Shown here: in pieces, positions 6,075-10,637 of the stretch | Layout: each line of letters begins with the position of its first letter | Position numbering within the stretch: the first letter of the stretch is position 1 | Assembly: GCA_026994095.1 (NCBI GenBank) | Contig: JALWRU010000499.1 | Coordinates: 1-10,637 of the forward strand | Length of the DNA: 10,637 nucleotides | Source: Nitrospira sp. | Lineage (GTDB): Bacteria; Nitrospirota; JACRHL01 | Direction of reading: 5' to 3' | Made by a program: the position numbers and the translations under genes | The notes under the pieces: model-generated | Told to the model about the DNA's origin: nothing | Seen by the model: the letters and a program-made list of their open reading frames with translations, nothing else | The model's database searches: none

Positions 6075-7373
6075 CTATCGGATAATGTTCACCAGATCCT
6101 GCAACAACTGATCGGTGGCGGTGATGACCCGCGAGTTGGCCTGGAAGGCCCGCTGGGCGGAGATCATCTTGATGAACTCACCGGCCAGATCCACGTTGGA
6201 CAGCTCCAGCGAATTCGACAGCACCCGCCCACGACCACCCGCCGCCGGAACCCCCACGTTGGCCTGACCGGAGGCAAACGACTCGGAGAACAGGTTGGAA
6301 CCCTGCGGGTTGAGACCCCGCGGGTTGTTGAAGGTCGATACGGCGATCTGCGCCAGAATGCGGGCCTCACCATTGTTGTACAGCCCCTCGACCAGCCCAT
6401 CGGTAGAGATGGTCACCGACTGCAACTCACCGGGGGTAAAGCCGTTCTGGCTCTGGAAACTGGTGGACGAGATCACACCAAACTGGGTGGTGCCGTCCAG
6501 ACCGGAGCCAGACTCAGTGGCCACGTTGGTACCAAAGTCAAAGGTGATGACCTGATCCTCTGCCGAACCCCCGTTGAACTGAAAGCCGGAGGCCGCCGGG
6601 TCGGAGCCGGATACCGGATAGGTGATAGCACTCTCCGCCTGCAACCCGCCAGCCGCGTTGAAGGTCAAGGTTCCGCTGGCCTGAACTTCGGTGGCACCCG
6701 ACAAGGTATCGGCCCCGTCGACTGTCGCATTCCAGTCCCAACTGTTATTGGCGGTCTTGGTGTAATAGATGGTCAACAGGTGGCTGCGACCCAGAGAATC
6801 GATCACCGACAAGGCACTGGTGTGGTTGGACGATGAGATCGGATCGGTGATATCAAACCCGCCAGCAATGACCGGTGCGCGGGAGTCCAGGTTGGAGTTC
6901 ACGGTAATCGCGCTGGTGGCGTTGGGGTTGGAGATGTTGCTCTTCAACTGGATGCTGCCCAGCAGACCGGTAACGGTGCCGGCACTGTCGGCCAGGAAGC
7001 CTTGCAACTGATGCCCCTCCGGGTTGACGATAAAGCCGTCGGAGTCGGTGCCAAACACCCCGGCACGGGTATAGAAGTTACCCACACCGTTGTTTACCAG
7101 AAAGAAGCCGTCACCGTCGATGGCTACGTCCAGCACGTTGCCGGTACTCTCAAAGGAGCCCTGACTCAGGTCCTTGTCCACCGAGGAGACCAGCACACCA
7201 CGGCCCACCGGCTGGCGGCCGGTGCTGCCGGACAGCACATCGGCAAAGATGGCGCGGCTGGCCTTGAAACCGACCGTGTTGGTGTTGGCAATGTTGTTGC
7301 CGGTCACCGACAGGCTGGTACCGTTGGCGTTGATACCGCTCACACCTGCAAATAACGAAGTTAGTGTTCCCAT
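6075..7373 (-). CDS. flgE: FlgE, flagellar hook protein
   Basis: FlgE polymerises outside the cell into the curved hook joining rod and filament, after export by the flagellar type III system. The 432-residue protein, close to the ~400 of enterobacteria, has the N-terminal rod-type helix region (LFAGVSGINANGTSLSVTGN, continuing NIANTNTVGFKASRA, residues 7-41), a FlgE/F/G-like beta domain (VAIDGDGFFLV, FYTRAGVFGTDSDGFIVN), a Ser/Thr/Asn-rich variable outer domain in the middle, and the C-terminal helix region (SNSLELSNVDLAGEFIKMIS, then QRAFQANSRVITATDQLLQDLVNI) that ends the protein. It is Cys-free, as usual for axial proteins. TAGGAGAA at 7378-7385 is a good ribosome binding site for the ATG at 7373. 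It follows flgD after 55 bp and is the last gene before the 454-bp spacer. Confidence 0.98.
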   Translation of the reverse strand: MGTLTSLFAGVSGINANGTSLSVTGNNIANTNTVGFKASRAIFADVLSGSTGRQPVGRGVLVSSVDKDLSQGSFESTGNVLDVAIDGDGFFLVNNGVGNFYTRAGVFGTDSDGFIVNPEGHQLQGFLADSAGTVTGLLGSIQLKSNISNPNATSAITVNSNLDSRAPVIAGGFDITDPISSSNHTSALSVIDSLGRSHLLTIYYTKTANNSWDWNATVDGADTLSGATEVQASGTLTFNAAGGLQAESAITYPVSGSDPAASGFQFNGGSAEDQVITFDFGTNVATESGSGLDGTTQFGVISSTSFQSQNGFTPGELQSVTISTDGLVEGLYNNGEARILAQIAVSTFNNPRGLNPQGSNLFSESFASGQANVGVPAAGGRGRVLSNSLELSNVDLAGEFIKMISAQRAFQANSRVITATDQLLQDLVNIIR

Positions 7374-7390
7374 GATGTTCTCCTAGTGGT

Positions 7391-7402
7391 CAATCGACAG
7401 TC
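7391..7402. repeat. 12-bp word repeated on both sides of flgE (copy 2)
   Basis: This is the second copy of CAATCGACAGTC, inside the 55-bp gap between flgD and flgE and about 18 bases upstream of the flgE start, next to a short AT-rich run at 7404-7417. It overlaps no coding sequence. The same word occurs at 5940-5951 after flgE. Confidence 0.4.
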
Positions 7403-7428
7403 GTAAAAAATAATAAGTGGGTCAGGTG

Positions 7429-8109
7429 TCAGGCGGCCGGGCCGCTTTTCACGGCGATCAGATCGGTGAGCGGAACCCGCCTTGAGCCGACAGACAAGAG
7501 CGCCTCGCCGTCTTCATAGACCGCCCCGGTCACCCGTCCCCGCACCTCGGTCCGGGTGCCCACGGTGTTGCCGTTGGCATCCTGGGCCAGAATCGAAAAG
7601 CGGTAGTTGCCATCCGGTAGCGACTGCCCCGTGTTGTCCAGTCCGTCCCAGACCCCTTGCTGGGCCCCGGCGTCCAGCGCGCCCAGCGAGATGGTGCGAA
7701 CTGTCAGGTCGTTCTGGTCGCGGATGACCGCGTTCACCACCTCGGCGTGACCGTCCAGCGAGAACTGCACCGGCGTGGCACCATCGGCGGTCAGCCGTAC
7801 TGAATCCCCTTTGGCCAGAATCTCCCGATCCAGAAAACCGGCCACGCTGGCCATGCCACTGGGTACCTGAGAGTCCACCAGTCCGCCTAGATTGCTGTTC
7901 ATTTGAAACAGTTGTTCCAGGCTGGAGAACTGCGCCAACTGGGCAGTAAATTCAGTACTGTCGGTGGGGTTAAGCGGGTCCTGATACTCCATCTGGGTGA
8001 CCAGCAGTTTTAGGAAATCTTCTTTTCCCAACTCCTGATTGGCAGACGCGGCGGCTACCGGGTCGGCCAACGGATTGGCAGGGATGGAATCGACACTACG
8101 AATCGGCAT
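7429..8109 (-). CDS. flgD: FlgD, hook-assembly scaffold (hook cap)
   Basis: FlgD caps the growing hook and is discarded when the hook is complete. The 226-residue product begins with the diagnostic N-terminal segment ELGKEDFLKLLVTQMEYQDP (26-45) followed by LNPTDSTEFTAQLAQFSSLEQL. FLKLL at 32-36 fits the FxxxΦ export-gate recognition motif described for early flagellar substrates. The C-terminal half has the FlgD Ig-like/tudor region (VVNAVIRDQNDLTVRTISLG, GVWDGLDNTGQSLPDGNYRF, and the ending SVGSRRVPLTDLIAV). The ATG at 8109 has AAAGGACC just upstream (about 8117-8123) and lies 21 bp after fliK. Order fliK-flgD-flgE is a common hook-gene arrangement. Confidence 0.98.
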   Translation of the reverse strand: MPIRSVDSIPANPLADPVAAASANQELGKEDFLKLLVTQMEYQDPLNPTDSTEFTAQLAQFSSLEQLFQMNSNLGGLVDSQVPSGMASVAGFLDREILAKGDSVRLTADGATPVQFSLDGHAEVVNAVIRDQNDLTVRTISLGALDAGAQQGVWDGLDNTGQSLPDGNYRFSILAQDANGNTVGTRTEVRGRVTGAVYEDGEALLSVGSRRVPLTDLIAVKSGPAA

Positions 8110-8130
8110 GATACGGTCCTTTGTGTGGGT

Positions 8131-9669
8131 CTAGGCGACCACGTTGAGACCGGCGCGGGTGGAGACCTGCGCGGTCACGGGGGGGGTGACGGAATCGTCA
8201 TGATTTTCACTGGCCGGTCGGGGCGGGCCGTCCGAACCACCATCGCGCCCGCCGAACGCCGCCCCGTCACGGGACGTTAACGATACGTTCACCTGCGCGG
8301 CGTTGGCCCCGTTGTCGAGCAGCGCCTGCTGCAGACGCTGCTGCTGGGACTCCAGCAACTCCTTGGCAACAGTGGTCTGGGCCATCAGTTCAGCGGTCAA
8401 ACCGCCGCTACCGGTGGCCACCCGAATGTGCAGTTCACCCAAATGGTCCGGGCTCAACCGCAGGGTGATTTCACGCTCGCCACCCCGCACCATCTGCAAG
8501 GTACGGTCGATCACCTGATCGAAGGACTCGGCCCGTTGCAGGTTCGGGGTCAGCCCGCCCCGCACCCCCTGTACAGAATTCGAGCCGGTTGCAGATGAGG
8601 CCCCTAACCCGGCCATACCGGTCGTCGCATCCGTTGTGGAGGCTCCCGACTCCCCAACTGTTTTTTGGACTGACTGACCTTTATTGATGGCGGATACCAT
8701 TCGGTCCATGACCGATTGATCCACACCTGCAACCGGCGCACCCGGTAATTTCTCGACCCCGGCCAGACCGGCCAGCGTATTCTTAAAGGACGACTTCTCG
8801 GAGCCGGTTACCACCTCTTTTCCGTTGGCTCGGCTACTGCCAAAACGCTCTCCGGTGCCGTCGCCTTCTTCCGACTCCTGCTCATCTCCGGTATCCGACC
8901 CGGACAGGGATAGTTCAACCGACTCGCCCTCTTCCACCACCGCCTGCTCGTCATCAACCTGCTCACCGGGCTGGCCATCAAGCGCTGTTTTAAACGACGC
9001 AGCAGGTGCCGCCGATAGCGGCTCACCCGCCAACGCGGCCGCTTTGGCTCCCACCTTGTCAGCGTCTGCCACCGCCTCGCTATCCACCTCAGCCGTCGGT
9101 GCTGCCCCACCTGCAACCACCGCACTGGCCGACAAGATCTTTTGCGCGGCCACTTCACCATCGCTGGCGGTGCGCTGGGCAAAGGCCAACGGCCCGCTAA
9201 TCGGCTGATTGACCGACCGGGCCGCCCCCCCCTCCTGTGGCCCGACGGCAACGACTACCGCCTCGCTACCATCGGCGCTCTGTTCCGGCTTGTTGTCGGC
9301 CTCACCCGGATCCTGCTCACTGCTCGCCTGCGGATTGTCGTGTGTCGCTTCTCCGGCGGCTGAAACCGCTGTGGCCTCGACCTGTGCGGTGTCATCTCCG
9401 GCCTGTAATACCTTGTCAGTGTCGACCCGGACGGACCGTTCTTTACGGGTTTCAGCGGACGGCTGCCGTTCCCGATCAGGGCGGTTGTCAGCACGGGAGG
9501 CCTGCTGATCCTGCTGCTGCCTGGATTCTACCCGGCTGCGAGGGGGCGGATCACTCTGCTGGCGCTCCAGCAACTGCTGAAAGGTGTTGGAATCTGGCCG
9601 GTTCTCCACATTGATTGCGGGTAGGTCAGGACGGCCCAATAACTGGGCAGGCAACTCAAACAACTGCAT
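8131..9669 (-). CDS. fliK: FliK, hook-length control protein
   Basis: FliK is secreted during hook growth, measures its length and switches FlhB specificity from hook to filament substrates. The C-terminal switch domain (Flg_hook) is clear at about residues 383-465: FDQVIDRTLQMV, EITLRLSPDHLGELHIRV, GLTAELMAQTTVAKELLESQ and a helix of the RLQQALLDNGANAAQVNV type. Residues 40-380 are a long, low-complexity acidic/Ser/Ala ruler region, poorly conserved as is normal. F30-QQL-L34 near the N-terminus fits the FxxxΦ export motif. The product is 512 residues, longer than the ~405 of Salmonella FliK. Two similar blocks, SFKTALDG (225-232) and SFKNTLAG (294-301), occur in the ruler. TAAGGGAA at 9677-9684 is the ribosome binding site. 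The gene follows the MotE-like gene after 73 bp. Confidence 0.94.
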   Translation of the reverse strand: MQLFELPAQLLGRPDLPAINVENRPDSNTFQQLLERQQSDPPPRSRVESRQQQDQQASRADNRPDRERQPSAETRKERSVRVDTDKVLQAGDDTAQVEATAVSAAGEATHDNPQASSEQDPGEADNKPEQSADGSEAVVVAVGPQEGGAARSVNQPISGPLAFAQRTASDGEVAAQKILSASAVVAGGAAPTAEVDSEAVADADKVGAKAAALAGEPLSAAPAASFKTALDGQPGEQVDDEQAVVEEGESVELSLSGSDTGDEQESEEGDGTGERFGSSRANGKEVVTGSEKSSFKNTLAGLAGVEKLPGAPVAGVDQSVMDRMVSAINKGQSVQKTVGESGASTTDATTGMAGLGASSATGSNSVQGVRGGLTPNLQRAESFDQVIDRTLQMVRGGEREITLRLSPDHLGELHIRVATGSGGLTAELMAQTTVAKELLESQQQRLQQALLDNGANAAQVNVSLTSRDGAAFGGRDGGSDGPPRPASENHDDSVTPPVTAQVSTRAGLNVVA

Positions 9670-9700
9670 GGCTAGATTCCCTTATCGGTATAAAGCAGCG

Positions 9701-9714
9701 GTGCCCATGGGCAC
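9701..9714. repeat. Perfect 14-bp palindrome upstream of fliK
   Basis: GTGCCCATGGGCAC is a perfect palindrome in the 73-bp gap before fliK, about 31 bases from its start codon, flanked on the upstream side by a run of six T on the transcribed (minus) strand. As RNA it could form a 5-bp stem with a CAUG loop. Because the T-run precedes the hairpin in the direction of transcription, it is not an intrinsic terminator for this operon. A transcription-factor site or an RNA processing/stability element is possible. Confidence 0.55.
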
Positions 9715-9742
9715 AAAAAATGGTGGTGTACGGGTGTCATGT

Positions 9743-10282
9743 TTACTCGGGCCGTGCCAGCCGCTCACCCAACTGGGCGGCCTTGTCGGTGGGCATAAAC
9801 TCCATAATGCCAGCGGCAGATTTGCCCTTCATACCTGCAAACAGCGCCAGCGCAGTGCGCTCTTGCATGGTGTCCAGAATGGGAGCAGCCTCTTCCGGGG
9901 CCATGGCTTCATAGACCTTGATCAGGCGGCGAATCTTGTCGTTATTGGCCTTGTTTATGAGGCCCTCGCGGCGCTTGATCTCTTTGAGCAACGCCCGGTT
10001 TTCGGCGATCAGACCGTTTAGGTCGCCACGCAGACGGGTAAGTCGTCGCTCCTGCGTGGACAGACGTGCTTCTCGTTTGGCAAAACGCTGCACACGGGCC
10101 CGCTCGGCCTCCTGTACGACCGACTCCAGCACCGCCATCGTCGGTGCGGCCCCTTCCGGTAGTTCGTCTGCGGCCCGGACCGTTGATGGGCCCCACAAGG
10201 CACCGGTCATTACCGCGATCATTGTCATGCTGGCCCAGGAGTTTCTCCTGCATGGACCAGACTGAAAACCGAGACCCCTCAT
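9743..10282 (-). CDS. MotE-like flagellar protein with coiled coil and MgtE_N-type domain
   Basis: The 179-residue protein has an N-terminal hydrophobic signal or anchor (about 17-38, MTMIAVMTGALW then VRA-A), a charged coiled coil (about 50-108, rich in R, E, Q, L) and a C-terminal domain (about 109-175: NDKIRRLIKVYEAMAPEEAA, PILDTMQERTALALFAGM, KSAAGIMEFMP) resembling the MgtE N-terminal helical repeat, the layout of MotE-family proteins. In Sinorhizobium MotE is a periplasmic chaperone for the motility protein MotC; relatives are often found beside fliJ, but their role there is not established. The ATG at 10282 is chosen because GGGAGGAAA lies just upstream and a signal sequence follows; extending to 10405 would overlap fliJ by about 100 bp and add a non-signal stretch. 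It sits 26 bp after fliJ and 73 bp before fliK. Confidence 0.85.
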   Translation of the reverse strand: MRGLGFQSGPCRRNSWASMTMIAVMTGALWGPSTVRAADELPEGAAPTMAVLESVVQEAERARVQRFAKREARLSTQERRLTRLRGDLNGLIAENRALLKEIKRREGLINKANNDKIRRLIKVYEAMAPEEAAPILDTMQERTALALFAGMKGKSAAGIMEFMPTDKAAQLGERLARPE

Positions 10283-10286
10283 CGGC

Positions 10287-10295
10287 TTTCCTCCC
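10287..10295 (-). promoter_or_regulatory. Ribosome binding site fixing the MotE-like start
   Basis: GGGAGGAAA on the minus strand is the strongest Shine-Dalgarno sequence in the window, with GGAGG seven bases from the ATG at 10282. It rules against the longer in-frame start upstream. Confidence 0.8.
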
Positions 10296-10308
10296 TCTGG
10301 TTTCGACC

Positions 10309-10637
10309 TTAGTGGTCGCGCCTTCCCGGCCGGTATAAATCGTTCAAGGTCTGCTGTTCCCGCCGCTCCTGCAACCGTTTTTGCTGCTGCGCACGGCGGC
10401 TGCACACCGCTTCAATGGCCTGTCGATAGCGGCGGCTCTCCGTCCATTGAGACTGCCGCTCTATCAATATCTGCTGCCGTTCCTGCACTGTCTCGGTAAC
10501 GTCGGCAATCTGTACATCCAGCGCCCGAATGTGGGCCTGTCCGTCGGCCAGATTGGCCACCTGTGTGCCGTCTACCACCCAGCGCTGCAATCGCTCGCGC
10601 CAGTCGGCCTGACTGTGTTGTACCTCCGACAGGGCCA
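10309..10637 (-). CDS. fliJ: FliJ, flagellar export protein (5' end off the right edge)
   Basis: FliJ is the small coiled-coil stalk of the FliI ATPase that links it to the export gate FlhA and escorts chaperones. The frame is open to the window edge, so about 108 C-terminal residues are seen out of a usual ~145. The visible part is nearly all heptad-like helix (ERLQRWVVDGTQVANLADGQ onward, then QERQQILIERQSQWTESRRY) and ends with the family-typical QQQKRLQERREQQTLNDLY before a TAA stop. An in-frame TTG at 10590 is not a likely start, because the helix continues upstream to the edge. Its place ahead of the MotE-like gene and fliK supports FliJ. Coiled-coil composition makes similarity weak in general, so context carries much of the call. 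Confidence 0.87.
   Translation of the reverse strand, partial: ALSEVQHSQADWRERLQRWVVDGTQVANLADGQAHIRALDVQIADVTETVQERQQILIERQSQWTESRRYRQAIEAVCSRRAQQQKRLQERREQQTLNDLYRPGRRDH

Noticed and set aside
5764..6111. Plus-strand frame (115 codons) in the flgE-motA gap running into flgE
   Set aside because: It overlaps the flgE end antisense and has no recognisable motif or convincing start signal.
6060..6836. Plus-strand open frame (258 codons) opposite flgE
   Set aside because: It is fully antisense to conserved flgE, with no recognisable domain or ribosome binding site.
9682..9689. Sigma-28-like -10 element (ACCGATAA, minus strand) before fliK
   Set aside because: No TAAA-type -35 element is present about 15 bases upstream, and the element overlaps the fliK ribosome binding site.
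10283..10405. Longer start for the MotE-like gene at 10405
   Set aside because: It would overlap fliJ by about 100 bp and bury the signal sequence; the strong ribosome binding site at 10287-10295 supports the start at 10282.
1..10637. Mobile elements, CRISPR arrays, toxin-antitoxin or defence genes
   Set aside because: No transposase, integrase, terminal inverted repeats, regular spaced repeats or defence-type domains were seen; the window is a coherent flagellar locus.

Overview
This window is one continuous, all-leftward (minus-strand) block of flagellar genes from a Gram-negative, high-GC bacterium. In transcription order from the right edge it reads fliJ (5' end missing) - MotE/MgtE_N-like - fliK - flgD - flgE - 454 bp spacer - motA - MotB-like (no ion-binding Asp) - motB - fliL - fliM - fliN - AMIN-domain protein in the fliO position (C-terminus off the left edge). 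No rRNA, tRNA, CRISPR, transposase or phage gene is visible. The mix of hook-assembly and motor/switch genes, with fliL-fliM-fliN then a fliO-position gene, suggests a proteobacterium in the broad sense (Desulfobacterota-like or an early-branching proteobacterial line); the sequence alone does not settle the genus.

Right part (about 6075-10637): hook construction. FliJ is the export-apparatus stalk, the MotE-like protein a periplasmic or membrane-anchored coiled-coil factor, FliK the hook-length ruler, FlgD the hook scaffold cap and FlgE the hook subunit. Gaps are short (21-73 bp) and most starts have a clear Shine-Dalgarno sequence.

Middle (5621-6074): the only long non-coding stretch. Close to motA it carries a near-perfect sigma-54 promoter (GG-N10-GC type) with an IHF-like site behind an A-tract just upstream. 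This makes motA the head of a separate transcription unit. The rest holds several short inverted repeats and a 12-bp word that recurs upstream of flgE.

Left part (1-5620): torque generation and switch. MotA is PomA-like; two consecutive MotB-like proteins follow, only one with the membrane Asp and both with degraded OmpA-like domains; then FliL, FliM, FliN and the AMIN protein, tightly coupled by 2-8 bp gaps or ATGA/GTGA overlaps. The main oddities are (i) a long acidic FliN N-terminus with two near-identical copies, and a weak third, of a motif that resembles the CheY-binding N-terminus of FliM; (ii) the tandem unequal MotB pair; and (iii) a signal-peptide + AMIN domain protein where a short FliO is expected.
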